NCBI RefSeq assembly: GCF_000812865.1
Contig: NZ_JSYL01000004.1
Span: forward strand, 62,001 to 126,000
Direction of reading: 5' to 3'
Length of the DNA stretch: 64,000 nt
From: Kaistella jeonii
Lineage (GTDB): Bacteria > Bacteroidota > Bacteroidia > Flavobacteriales > Weeksellaceae
Numbering within the stretch: the first letter of the stretch is position 1; every line of letters begins with the position of its first letter. The notes beneath the pieces were generated by a model that was given only the letters and a program-made list of their open reading frames with translations, made no database searches and was not told the origin of the DNA. Positions 25,449 through 33,706 of this stretch are shown here, piece by piece. The position numbers and the translations under genes are program-made.

Positions 25449-27200
25449 ATGAATAATTCAATATTTGGAGAATCGGGAGTACAGATGACCATCTTGCTTG
25501 TTTTGGTTCCAATTCTCGCGGGTTTGGTAATTGCGATTGTAAAAACCTACGGAACTTATAAAAATTTGATTGGCAGAAGGAAGCTGCACGAATTTGAAAA
25601 GAAAATGGCAACGATGTCTCCGGAGGAAATTGATCAATATGAGCAGAGAAGAAAAGAACTCGAATATCAACTTCCGCAGAACGAATTATCAGGAAACCTT
25701 GCCGCTTCAGATGCAAAGGGAATTATCAATAATATTAACAAAATTGATGAGATACGGGTAATTCCTCACAAAAGAAGTCCGCTTGCTCAAAATTATATCT
25801 CACCCGAACTTTCAAAATTAATTCTATATTTTCTGGGATTTTCTGTCCTTTGGCTTTTAGTAGGAACATCTGTCGGCGAATATCTTGGGATTAAATTTGT
25901 TGCTCCCGACGTTGATCATCAAAGCTGGCTAAGTTTTGGGCGACTTCGTCCGGTTCACACCAACCTGGTTTTTTGGGGTTGGTCCTCCTTTGCAATGGTC
26001 GGTTTATCCTATTATGTTATTCCACGAGTAAGTAATGTCGAAATTTTCAACTTGAAATTTGGCTATTACTCTTTAATACTAATGAATATAGCCGTGATTT
26101 CAGGATCAATTGCTTTAATGGCGGGAATGAATAATGCCGGTGGTGAATACCGCGAATATATTTGGCCGATCATGGGATTATTTGCAGCGGGAATTATACT
26201 GTCACTTTACAATTATTTAATGACGATCGCGCGGCGAAAAACTGAAGAAATTTATGTTTCTAACTGGTATATTGTTGCTGCGATGATGTATGTCGTGGTG
26301 ATTTTAGTCGTTGCTTATTTACCTTTTTGGCAGCATGGACTCGGCGAAACAATTATCCAAGGATATTATATGCACCAAGGAGTTGGGATGTGGTTTATGT
26401 TTCTGACACTAGGTTTGATGTACTATTTCCTTCCACAACAACTGAACAGACCTATTTACTCCTACAGTTTAGGAATTCTAGCATTCTGGACACAGATTTT
26501 ATTCTATACTTTAATAGGTAGCCACCACTTTATTTTCAGTGCTATTCCTTGGTGGATGCAAACTGTAGCTATTGTAGCAAGTGTTGGAATGGTAATTCCG
26601 GTTGTTGCAGGAACTACGAATTTTCTGTTAACCTTCAAAGGAAACTGGTATCAACTGAAATCAAGTTATACGCTTCCTTTTTATCTTATCGGAATTATTT
26701 TCTATTTTACCGGCTCAATGCAGGGAACTGTTGAGGCATTTCGATATACCAATCTGGTTTGGCACTTTACCGATTTTACCGTTGCGCATTCACACATGAC
26801 GATGTACGGAATTATTACCTTTATGTTGTGGGCATTTATCTACACGCTCGTTCCAAGATTAACAGGGAAAGAACCACCAAAAATCTGGGTCGGAATCCAC
26901 TTTTGGCTCGCTTTGATCGGCTTAATGTTTTACATTATTTCTTTAATGATAGGATCTACCGAAAAAGGATTGCTTTGGATGGCGAAGAAACCTTTTATAG
27001 AAAGTGTAGTATTAATGGCGCCGTTCTGGTTGTGGCGAGCAATTGGCGGAACCATGATGTGGATCTCTCACTTTATTTTTGCTTATAATTTTTATAAAAT
27101 GGTGAATGGAAGAGATGAAATTAAAATTCCGACTACACCAGCTGAAGTTTTGGCAGCAAAGAAAAAACTTCAAAACACTGAATTTATCCCAATTAAATAA
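25449..27200 (+). CDS. ccoN: cbb3-type (C-family) cytochrome c oxidase catalytic subunit I
   Basis: 583 residues. An extra N-terminal part (one membrane helix, then a charged region to about 115) precedes the twelve-helix haem-copper oxidase core. Metal ligands expected from CcoN are present: His170 and His449 for the low-spin haem, His309, His359 and His360 for CuB, His447 for haem b3. Tyr353 sits six residues before the His pair, the position of the cross-linked Tyr in cbb3 oxidases. This supports oxygen reduction rather than NO reduction, since NO reductases lack that Tyr. Inner membrane. The extension is not usual for CcoN. Confidence 0.88.
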   Translation: MNNSIFGESGVQMTILLVLVPILAGLVIAIVKTYGTYKNLIGRRKLHEFEKKMATMSPEEIDQYEQRRKELEYQLPQNELSGNLAASDAKGIINNINKIDEIRVIPHKRSPLAQNYISPELSKLILYFLGFSVLWLLVGTSVGEYLGIKFVAPDVDHQSWLSFGRLRPVHTNLVFWGWSSFAMVGLSYYVIPRVSNVEIFNLKFGYYSLILMNIAVISGSIALMAGMNNAGGEYREYIWPIMGLFAAGIILSLYNYLMTIARRKTEEIYVSNWYIVAAMMYVVVILVVAYLPFWQHGLGETIIQGYYMHQGVGMWFMFLTLGLMYYFLPQQLNRPIYSYSLGILAFWTQILFYTLIGSHHFIFSAIPWWMQTVAIVASVGMVIPVVAGTTNFLLTFKGNWYQLKSSYTLPFYLIGIIFYFTGSMQGTVEAFRYTNLVWHFTDFTVAHSHMTMYGIITFMLWAFIYTLVPRLTGKEPPKIWVGIHFWLALIGLMFYIISLMIGSTEKGLLWMAKKPFIESVVLMAPFWLWRAIGGTMMWISHFIFAYNFYKMVNGRDEIKIPTTPAEVLAAKKKLQNTEFIPIK

Positions 27201-27206
27201 TTACAC

Positions 27207-28196
27207 ATGAATTTTTATAGTAATCATAAACTGCTATTTGGGTCTGCAATTGTATTTTTCCTATTTTTGACTTTAAATATTGCTATTTTGCCTGCGATCC
27301 AAAATCAGCAGGTCTATAAACCTTTGCCCAATTCAAAACCATTAACTAAAGATGAATTGGCAGGAAAAGCCCTGTATGTTGCAAACGGCTGTATCGCTTG
27401 TCACACCCAACAGGTCAGAAGTGTTGAGATGGATAAAGTATTCGGTAGCAGACCAAATATTCCTGCAGATTATGCCAGAAATCAAAGAACTGATGTATGG
27501 AGAAATACCGCGAATTTATTAGGATCTGAAAGAACAGGACCGGATTTAACAAATATTGGAGAAAGACAACCAAGTATTGACTGGCAATTGCTACACCTTT
27601 ATCAACCAAGAGCGGTAGTCGCTCAATCGATAATGCCGGCTTTTCAGTGGCTTTTTGAGGAGAAAGAATATTTAGCGAAAGGTGATGTAGAAGTAAAAGT
27701 CCCCGAAAAATTTCTTTCTCACAAATCCAAAAAAATTGTGGCTAAAAAAGAAGCGCTTCAATTAGTTGCTTACCTGTTATCTTTGAAACAGACCAAATTA
27801 CCAGATGGTATTTTAGCGCCGGAATTCTTGTACAAACAAACAGAAAAAGCAGCAGCAACAGTGGCGGCAGGAGCTTTACCAGATGGCGGAGAATTGTATA
27901 ATGGTAACTGTGTTGCTTGTCACCAAGCTACTGGCGAAGGTTTACCAGGAGCGTTCCCTCCATTAAAAGGTAGTCCTGTAGTTTTGGGTGACGATTTAAA
28001 GGTATATGTAACCATTATTATGAAAGGCTATAATGGAAGACCAGGATATGGCGTAATGCCACCTGTAGGTACCACTGCTAATTTCACTCCAGAAATGGTA
28101 ACCGCTTTGATGAATCACGAAAGATCAAGTTGGGGCAATGCCGCAAAACCAGTGACTTTAGAAGAAGTTAAAAAAATATATGACGAGATCAAATAA
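27207..28196 (+). CDS. dihaem cytochrome c subunit (CcoO-like domain fused to a second cytochrome c domain)
   Basis: 329 residues. One N-terminal membrane anchor (about 9-30), then a CcoO-like domain with haem site Cys62-Cys65-His66 (CIACH), QQVRSVEMDKVFG, GPDLTNIGER and axial Met143 in SIMPAFQWL. A second class I cytochrome c domain follows with Cys235-Cys238-His239 (CVACH) and likely axial Met284 (YGVMPP). Normal CcoO has a single haem; the second domain resembles the cytochrome modules of CcoP, so electron entry and transfer subunits appear merged. It starts 6 nt after subunit I. Periplasmic side of the inner membrane. Confidence 0.88.
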   Translation: MNFYSNHKLLFGSAIVFFLFLTLNIAILPAIQNQQVYKPLPNSKPLTKDELAGKALYVANGCIACHTQQVRSVEMDKVFGSRPNIPADYARNQRTDVWRNTANLLGSERTGPDLTNIGERQPSIDWQLLHLYQPRAVVAQSIMPAFQWLFEEKEYLAKGDVEVKVPEKFLSHKSKKIVAKKEALQLVAYLLSLKQTKLPDGILAPEFLYKQTEKAAATVAAGALPDGGELYNGNCVACHQATGEGLPGAFPPLKGSPVVLGDDLKVYVTIIMKGYNGRPGYGVMPPVGTTANFTPEMVTALMNHERSSWGNAAKPVTLEEVKKIYDEIK

Positions 28197-28213
28197 TCTT
28201 TTAAAATAGAATT

Positions 28214-28474
28214 ATGAAAAATTATAAAAAAATCATTTCATTTATATTGATCCTTACCGCAAACTTTGCATTCGCTTGTGAAGCGTGCAAATTGCAGCAA
28301 CCAAAAATTACCCAAAGTTTCACCCATGGAAGCGGACCGGACAGTAAATGGGACTGGATGATTGTCGCAGTGATCGCAATCATTACGATTTACACTTTGT
28401 TTTATTCTGTAAAATATTTAGTAAAACCAGGCGAGAAAAATAGAGATCACATCAAAAATTCTATTTTAAATTAA
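28214..28474 (+). CDS. small membrane protein of the oxidase operon with a CxxC motif
   Basis: 86 residues. Signal-like hydrophobic N-terminus ending FAFA, with CEAC straight after the likely cleavage site, a polar stretch KLQQPKITQSFTHGSGPDSKWDW, then one membrane helix (about 48-68) and a basic tail. No named family recognised. The CxxC could serve metal or haem delivery or form a disulfide. Position, 17 nt after the cytochrome gene, makes it an accessory subunit or assembly factor by context only. Confidence 0.75.
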   Translation: MKNYKKIISFILILTANFAFACEACKLQQPKITQSFTHGSGPDSKWDWMIVAVIAIITIYTLFYSVKYLVKPGEKNRDHIKNSILN

Positions 28475-28484
28475 ATTTAAAAAG

Positions 28485-28898
28485 ATGACCAAAGATAAAA
28501 CCACCGTCCTGCTTTTCATCGATGAAGATCAACAACCGATTGCTGATCTTGAGACTCCGATTGTTTTCGACTTTGATACTTCGAAACTGACCGATGGAGA
28601 CCATACCTTGAAAATAGTTAGCAGATCACCTTCTGGCAGAGAAGGCATTCGTAAATTAAATTTCATTGTAAAGAATGGACCTGCAATTAGTATTGAAGGA
28701 TTACAGGATGATGACATTGTTGAAGGGACTTTTCCCTTAATGATCAATGCTTACGACAAGGGAAATCTAAAAAGCTTTGTCATCGAAGGAAGCGAAACGC
28801 CACAAACCGTTCCTGTCTGGATGTGGGTTTTAATTATTTTGATCGCCGGTTGGAGTGCTTATTATGGCATCACCTATTTCAACGGATTTCCTATGTAG
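28485..28898 (+). CDS. C-terminally anchored protein of the oxidase operon
   Basis: 137 residues. A soluble N-terminal immunoglobulin-like beta domain (about 5-100; TVLLFIDEDQQPIADLE, LTDGDHTLKIVSRSPSGREGIRKLNFIV) and one C-terminal membrane helix (VPVWMWVLIILIAGWSAYYGI, about 109-129). There is no N-terminal signal peptide. It lies 10 nt after the CxxC gene and before the operon terminator, so it probably belongs to the oxidase complex. I recognise no family and find no haem motif. Confidence 0.75.
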   Translation: MTKDKTTVLLFIDEDQQPIADLETPIVFDFDTSKLTDGDHTLKIVSRSPSGREGIRKLNFIVKNGPAISIEGLQDDDIVEGTFPLMINAYDKGNLKSFVIEGSETPQTVPVWMWVLIILIAGWSAYYGITYFNGFPM

Positions 28899-28920
28899 TT
28901 TTATACTTTTCAATATTTAT

Positions 28921-28953
28921 ATCGGTTTCAAATTTTTTGAGACCGATTTTTTT
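28921..28953 (+). terminator. terminator of the oxidase operon
   Basis: ATCGGTTTCA pairs with TGAGACCGAT (one G-T pair), with a T-rich loop, followed by TTTTTTT. Confidence 0.8.
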
Positions 28954-29045
28954 GACCCAATTTTAAAACGTTGCACAGTCAATATCAAAATTAAAATTTT
29001 GAACCTCATCATTTGAAGTTGTTATCTGTTTTGTAAAGCTGTGAA

Positions 29046-29654
29046 TTACACTGTAATTTCCACCAATAAAGTAATAGAATTCACATACATTAATGACGAT
29101 GGTTTTGCTAATAATTCAACTGAAACATTGCCATTACCTGCAACATCACCACTATTAAAAGTTCCGCTCTCAGGAGTTAAAAGTGTTGCTACATAAAGCG
29201 GTGGATTAGCATTATTACTTACCTTTAAATTAAATTTTGCAGTTATAGGTTTCCAGGCATTAATGTCCTGAACATTATTTTTCAAAGGATCAATTATAGA
29301 ATTGTTGATCCGTTCCGCGATATATCCATCGCTGTTTTCAACTTTAATAAAATAGACTAGATCTTGTTTGTTAGGATCTTTAACATAATCAAATGAAATG
29401 CGGTAAAACCCGTTCTGATCACTTCGAACACTTGCAACCTGCTCTGTTTTTATGCAACTCGCGTAACCGCAGTAATCGCGGTATTCCCTTTTCACACTGA
29501 CCAAATAGTTAGGAACAGGTACATTTCTTTGGAAATCATATACTTTTCCTGTCACCTCAGTTTTATTAACATCAAGCGTTTTAATTACATCTTCACTCCT
29601 GCTGCTGCAGGATATCAAGAAAAAACTGATATAAACTAAAATAATATTTTTCAT
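29046..29654 (-). CDS. lipoprotein with a carboxypeptidase-regulatory-like domain
   Basis: 202 residues. Lipobox LISC gives a lipidated Cys16. Then TEVTGKVYDFQRNVPVPNYLVSVKREY and SVRSDQNGFYRISFDYV form the repeated beta-strand pattern of a CarboxypepD_reg-like/CNA-B fold (about 34-110). The C-terminal part (110-202) is beta-rich without a known motif. A Cys pair (Cys62, Cys66 in DYCGYASC) may form a disulfide. An outer-surface or periplasmic lipoprotein of unknown role, monocistronic. Confidence 0.75.
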   Translation of the reverse strand: MKNIILVYISFFLISCSSRSEDVIKTLDVNKTEVTGKVYDFQRNVPVPNYLVSVKREYRDYCGYASCIKTEQVASVRSDQNGFYRISFDYVKDPNKQDLVYFIKVENSDGYIAERINNSIIDPLKNNVQDINAWKPITAKFNLKVSNNANPPLYVATLLTPESGTFNSGDVAGNGNVSVELLAKPSSLMYVNSITLLVEITV

Positions 29655-29693
29655 TGCCTTATTTTAATTAAATATACTAAACTTTATGAAACG

Positions 29694-29724
29694 AAAAACC
29701 ACAGAAATTAATCCGTGGTTTTTA
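29694..29724 (-). terminator. terminator after nrdA
   Basis: AAAAACCAC pairs with GTGGTTTTT around a 13-nt loop region. On the minus strand the second arm ends in a T-run. It lies 23 nt after the nrdA stop. Confidence 0.75.
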
Positions 29725-29746
29725 AATATCTTAAGAATCGTAAAGT

Positions 29747-31402
29747 CTAAGCTTCACAACTTGAACAGCTCACAAAATTCACCATCATTTCTTTCGAAAC
29801 AGAAGAACTTCTTTGGTAATACAAAGTTTTAACTCCTTTCTTCCAGGCTTCGATATAAAGGTAATTCACATCTTTTACCGGCATCGTCGAAGGAATCTGT
29901 AAATTTAATGATTGGGCTTGATCAATATACTGTTGTCTTTGTGCAGCCTGAGAAATAATTTCCATGGGAGAAATTTCTCTAAACGTTTTGAAAACAGCTT
30001 TTTCCTCTTCACTCAATTCTTTCAGATTTTGTACAGAACCGTGATTCAACATGATCGTTCTCCACGTATCTTCATTGTCCAAACCTTTTTCCTGAAGCAA
30101 TGTTGCGAGGTATTTGTTCTTTCGCATAAAGTTTCCTTTCGCCAAACCTGCTTTATAATAATTCGAAGCAAACGGTTCAATTCCAGGAGAAGTCTGTCCT
30201 AAGATTGCAGAACTCGAAGTGGTCGGAGCAATCGCCATTGTCGTCGTATTTCGCATTCCGTAGCCTTTTAATAATTCCGGTTCACCGTAAATATTTGCCA
30301 GTTCTTGTGAAGCTTGGATTGATTGTTCCTTGATCTGACGGAAAGCTTTTGCATTAAATTGAGTCGCCTCAAAACTTTCAAACGGGATCATGTTTTTCTG
30401 CAAATAAGAATGATAACCCAAAACCCCTAAACCAAGCGCTCTGTGACGCAAAGCAAAGTTTCTCGCACCAGTTAAATAATAATTACCATTCGTTTTTTCA
30501 ATAAATTCAGACAAAACGGCGTCTAAGAAATAGATCGCCAGTTTCACTGCATCAGTATCTTTCCATTCATCATACAATTCTAAATTCATGGAAGATAAAC
30601 AGCAGATAAACGATTCTTCGGCGCTCGAAGGCAACATAATTTCGGAACACAAATTACTTGCGTTGATCGTCATTCCAAGATCTTTGTAAACCTGTGGTTT
30701 ATTTCTGTTCACGTTATCGGTAAACAAAATATACGGCAAACCTTTCTGTTGACGACTCTCTAAAACTCGCGCCCAGATCTTACGTTTGTCCATATCGCCA
30801 TCGATCATATCCTGCATCCAGTAATCGGGAACGCAAATTCCTGTGAACAAATTCTGAATCGGACTTCCAATATCCTTAATCGATAAAAATTCTTCAATAT
30901 CACCGTGGTCAACATCCAGATACGCGGCAAAAGCACCACGACGAACGCCACCTTGCGAAACCACATCCATTGCGGTATCATATAATTTCATGAACGAAAC
31001 TGCACCCGAAGATTTTCCGTTGTCGGTCACCGCTGTTCCACGATTCCTCAATTCTCCAAAATAACCCGAAGTTCCACCACCGATTTTTGTCTGCATAATA
31101 ACCTCGCCCAATTTGTGCGTAATTCCTTCAATATTATCCGGAACGTGAACATTGAAGCATGAAATCGGAAGTCCTCTCTCTGTTCCCATATTTGCCCAAA
31201 CTGGAGAAGAAAAACTGATCCACCCTTTTCTGATCATCTCTTCGAAAGCCGGTTGCAATTCGGGTTTATATAATCTTTTCGCAGCGGCTGACGTAATTCT
31301 CAGGATCGCACCATCTACAGTTTCGCCTTTCAATAAATAGCCACGGTTCAGCATTTGCTCCGATTCTTCGTTCAGCCACCAGATTTTCGATTGTTCTTCC
31401 AT
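29747..31402 (-). CDS. nrdA: class I ribonucleotide reductase alpha subunit
   Basis: Reduces ribonucleoside diphosphates for DNA synthesis, with NrdB. 551 residues, short because the N-terminal ATP-cone of the E. coli enzyme is absent. Catalytic elements remain: the redox Cys82 in LPISCFNV, the Asn-Cys-Glu site in NASNLCSEIMLP, the partner Cys in CCLSSMNL, the tyrosine pair in KTLYYQRS for radical transfer, and the C-terminal CSSC pair that swings in for re-reduction. The gene follows nrdB on the same strand but is separated from it by a small gene and repeat-rich DNA. Without a cone, dATP shut-off must differ or be missing. Confidence 0.97.
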   Translation of the reverse strand: MEEQSKIWWLNEESEQMLNRGYLLKGETVDGAILRITSAAAKRLYKPELQPAFEEMIRKGWISFSSPVWANMGTERGLPISCFNVHVPDNIEGITHKLGEVIMQTKIGGGTSGYFGELRNRGTAVTDNGKSSGAVSFMKLYDTAMDVVSQGGVRRGAFAAYLDVDHGDIEEFLSIKDIGSPIQNLFTGICVPDYWMQDMIDGDMDKRKIWARVLESRQQKGLPYILFTDNVNRNKPQVYKDLGMTINASNLCSEIMLPSSAEESFICCLSSMNLELYDEWKDTDAVKLAIYFLDAVLSEFIEKTNGNYYLTGARNFALRHRALGLGVLGYHSYLQKNMIPFESFEATQFNAKAFRQIKEQSIQASQELANIYGEPELLKGYGMRNTTTMAIAPTTSSSAILGQTSPGIEPFASNYYKAGLAKGNFMRKNKYLATLLQEKGLDNEDTWRTIMLNHGSVQNLKELSEEEKAVFKTFREISPMEIISQAAQRQQYIDQAQSLNLQIPSTMPVKDVNYLYIEAWKKGVKTLYYQRSSSVSKEMMVNFVSCSSCEA

Positions 31403-31479
31403 AGTTTTTTTCTCTAAAATGCATCGAGATACATTGTGTTTTTTATTTTTTTTGAAGCATTAAATGCTTGCTTTTTATT

Positions 31480-31597
31480 TAAATTGTACCCGCTTTTCAC
31501 TGTATCTTTTTTGTCATTGCGAAAAAAGTGAAGCAATCCCTAAGGAGATTTTTGCAATCGCAATAACAAAAAAGGATGCCGTTTCAATCGGGGCTAT
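31480..31597 (-). repeat. dispersed structured element with long insert in its loop (R3)
   Basis: Read on the minus strand it begins TAGCCCCGATTGAAACGGCA and ends GCGGGTACAATTT. The T-run/A-run stem (CTTTTTTGTTATTGCGATTGC with GCAATGACAAAAAAG-like arms) carries an extra segment with the GTCATTGCGA...GAAGCAATC type of repeat in its loop. Confidence 0.6.
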
Positions 31598-31635
31598 AAA
31601 TTTCTGTCTTTTTTCTTTCGAAGATTTCTAATTCC

Positions 31636-31711
31636 ACAAAGAGGTCGCCGCGATGCGGCTCAATTAAAATGGTCTTTTTTAATCTACAAAGGGTTCGCCG
31701 CTCTGCGGCGA
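31636..31711 (+). repeat. two direct copies of a 26-bp hairpin repeat
   Basis: Copies at 31636-31661 and 31686-31711 both start ACAAAG and contain the hairpin GCCGC-nnn-GCGGC (loops GAT and TCT). They match at most positions and are exactly 50 bp apart. Confidence 0.6.
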
Positions 31712-31779
31712 CTTGTACAAGTTTCTTATTTTTCGTTAAGTCTATCATAGACTTTCAACTCTGCAGACTAAATTACCAA

Positions 31780-32037
31780 CTATTTTTGTTTATAAGATTT
31801 AATGGCGTCATCCAGGATTTTCAATAAAGAACTTTGGACAGTCGTTACTTTTTGTGATTTATAAATTCTCATATCATTAGCAAAATTAGTATAGAAAGGA
31901 CTCATAAAGTCAATATCCTTCAGAAGATCTTCGATCTGAAGTAACATTTCGCTTATCGCAGCACTATCTTTTGATAATTGAATTTTTTTATTTAAAATTT
32001 CTAATTGATCGATCTGGCTTGTGGAGGCTGTTTTCAT
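31780..32037 (-). CDS. small helical protein between nrdB and nrdA
   Basis: 85 residues, with no signal peptide or membrane segment. Predicted to be two or three amphipathic helices: TSQIDQLEILNKKIQLSKDSAAISEMLLQIEDLLKDI and SSLLKILDDAIKSYKQK. No family recognised. It lies between the two ribonucleotide reductase genes on the same strand, but with 270-380 bp of repeat-bearing DNA on each side, so co-transcription is uncertain. It could be a small regulator or simply an insertion. Confidence 0.6.
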   Translation of the reverse strand: MKTASTSQIDQLEILNKKIQLSKDSAAISEMLLQIEDLLKDIDFMSPFYTNFANDMRIYKSQKVTTVQSSLLKILDDAIKSYKQK

Positions 32038-32218
32038 AATAATAATTTTTGTGAATTAATTTAGAGAATTATTCTCTACTAACCGATAAGTTACGATTTT
32101 AGTTTTAGTAAGATTCTTTCAATTTAGATGACCCAAATTTCAATTCACAAATTCTTTTTTACTTTAAAACTTATCGACGCTCGCTTCGCTCGCGCCACTT
32201 TTATTCTATAATGCCAAC

Positions 32219-32300
32219 TGCGCCCCGACTTGAACGGAAATCCTTTTAGTGGAGCAACGCGTGACAAAAAGATTGGGAGTGGAAGGTGGAAAAGGCGCCC
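32219..32300 (+). repeat. dispersed structured element (R4)
   Basis: TGCGCCCCGACTTGAACGG at the left pairs at its end with GGCGCC (32294-32299). The inner stem uses ATCCTTTT and AAAAAGAT. It ends 9 bp from the nrdB stop codon. An open frame crosses it, but the structure and repetition argue against coding. Confidence 0.65.
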
Positions 32301-32308
32301 AAATAAAA

Positions 32309-33283
32309 CTAGAACAAATCGTTCTCCGTAATACTCTTATCGTGTTTCGTATAATCAACCGGTCTTTTTGCAAAGAAATCATCCATTGAATTGGCGAAAA
32401 CTTCTTCTTCAAACCAAACCATTGGTCGATATTGTTCCGGGGAAATATTGTAACGCTTTTTCATACCAATATTTTTCAAGCTATCATCAACTCGATATTT
32501 CATGAAGTTCAACAAATCATCTTTACTAACATTGTCAATTTCTCCCATTTCGAAGATCCAGTCCAGAATTTCTTCTTCCAATTCGATAGAATGATCAACC
32601 AAAGTATAAATATCTTGAATGTCAGAATCGGTTAACAGATCTGGTTGCTCTTCGCGGATCTTGTTGATCAGATACATTCCTGCGTTGGCGTGAATCTGCT
32701 CATCAACGGAAGTCCAGGCGATAATATTGGAAACATTTTTCATGTAACCTTTGAATCTTGTAAATGACAAAATAATCGCAAACTGAGAAAATAAGGAAAC
32801 GTTTTCAATCAGAATACTGAACAGCAAAAGGGAAGAAACATATTCTTTCGGCGTTGTCGAATTCGCGTGTTTCAAAACATTGGAAAGGAAATCAATTCTT
32901 TTCTTGATCGCCGGAATTTCTACAACCTGATTAAAAGAATCGTTATATCCTAAAACCTCCAACAATCTTGAATATGCTTCGGAATGACGAAATTCACACT
33001 CCGCGAAAGTTGAACCTAAACCATTCAATTCCGGTTTCGGCATGTGATTGTATAAATTACCCCAAAAAGTTTTTACAGAAACTTCGATCTGAGCAATGGC
33101 TAAAAGAGCATTTTTAATCGCATTTTTTTCGTGAGGTTCCAGTTGAGACTGAAAATCCTGAACGTCTGCGGTGAAATCAACCTCGGAATGTACCCAAAAT
33201 GATTTGTTGATGGCTTCTACGAACTGTAGAATTTCCGGATATTCGAAAGGTTTATAGCTTACTCTTTTGTCAAAAATTCCCAT
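32309..33283 (-). CDS. nrdB: class I ribonucleotide reductase beta subunit
   Basis: Holds the di-iron tyrosyl radical that starts catalysis in NrdA. 324 residues. The ferritin-like core has EFRHSEAY, which gives the iron ligands Glu and His and the radical Tyr four residues after the His, as in E. coli NrdB. Later ligands lie in SILIENVSLF and SVDEQIHAN. No ATP-cone is fused to this subunit either. The C-terminal tail (ITENDLF) should dock on NrdA. The upstream region contains three DnaA-box-like sites. First gene of the nrd unit. Confidence 0.97.
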   Translation of the reverse strand: MGIFDKRVSYKPFEYPEILQFVEAINKSFWVHSEVDFTADVQDFQSQLEPHEKNAIKNALLAIAQIEVSVKTFWGNLYNHMPKPELNGLGSTFAECEFRHSEAYSRLLEVLGYNDSFNQVVEIPAIKKRIDFLSNVLKHANSTTPKEYVSSLLLFSILIENVSLFSQFAIILSFTRFKGYMKNVSNIIAWTSVDEQIHANAGMYLINKIREEQPDLLTDSDIQDIYTLVDHSIELEEEILDWIFEMGEIDNVSKDDLLNFMKYRVDDSLKNIGMKKRYNISPEQYRPMVWFEEEVFANSMDDFFAKRPVDYTKHDKSITENDLF

Positions 33284-33706
33284 GCTCGATTGGTTTACAA
33301 ATTAGATGTTAGTGATCTTTGTGGACAAAATTAACGAATTGGTTAAAACGCTGATTTTCTGAATTTTAAAATAATTTTTTATCCACAATTTTCTGAAGAT
33401 TTCTTCAGACGTGTGAATCACAAAAATAGAAAATTGATGTCTATAAAGAAAGGGCTAAATACTAAAAGTCTGACTTTGAACCTCAAAAGTTTTCCACAAA
33501 GACACACACCTTGCTCTGTTACTACATTTGCCAAGTACAAAAATGCAAACAGTGTTGTTTACGCCAATTTCTCTTAAACAAATCTCAAAAAAACCTTTCT
33601 ATTATTAGGCTCAACAGTTAAACAAAAGTTTACTGAAAAAGAAAAAGCAGATTGTAACAAACACCGTTATTTTGATACTTATATTTTAAATCAATTCTAC
33701 CACTGC
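33284..33706. promoter_or_regulatory. divergent nrdB/MacB-like region with three DnaA-box-like sites
   Basis: 423 bp without a gene. TTATCCACA at 33379-33387 is a perfect DnaA box. TTTTCCACA at 33490-33498 (+) and TTGTCCACA at 33320-33328 (-) each differ by one base. The last overlaps the -33 position of the probable nrdB promoter, whose -7 is TAATTTG, 14 nt before the ATG. DnaA control of nrd genes is known in E. coli; here it is inferred. Confidence 0.5.

Larger units (their letters stand above)
31403..31779. other. repeat-rich spacer between the 85-aa gene and nrdA
   Basis: 377 bp without a gene. It contains the dispersed element R3 and two copies of a GCCGC/GCGGC hairpin repeat placed exactly 50 bp apart. 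No clear -7 element for nrdA was found. Confidence 0.7.

Noticed and set aside
25449-27200. Nitric oxide reductase instead of oxidase
   Set aside because: The Tyr six residues before the CuB His pair, needed for O2 reduction in cbb3 enzymes, is present; the overall pattern follows CcoN.
32206-32412. Minus-strand frame of 68 codons over the nrdB 3' end
   Set aside because: It lies partly within nrdB and partly within element R4, whose conserved unit is a stem-loop; no protein feature.
33320-33498. Replication origin (oriC) at the DnaA-box cluster
   Set aside because: Only one perfect box, no clear AT-rich unwinding repeats, and no dnaA, dnaN or gidA nearby; promoter control is the simpler reading.
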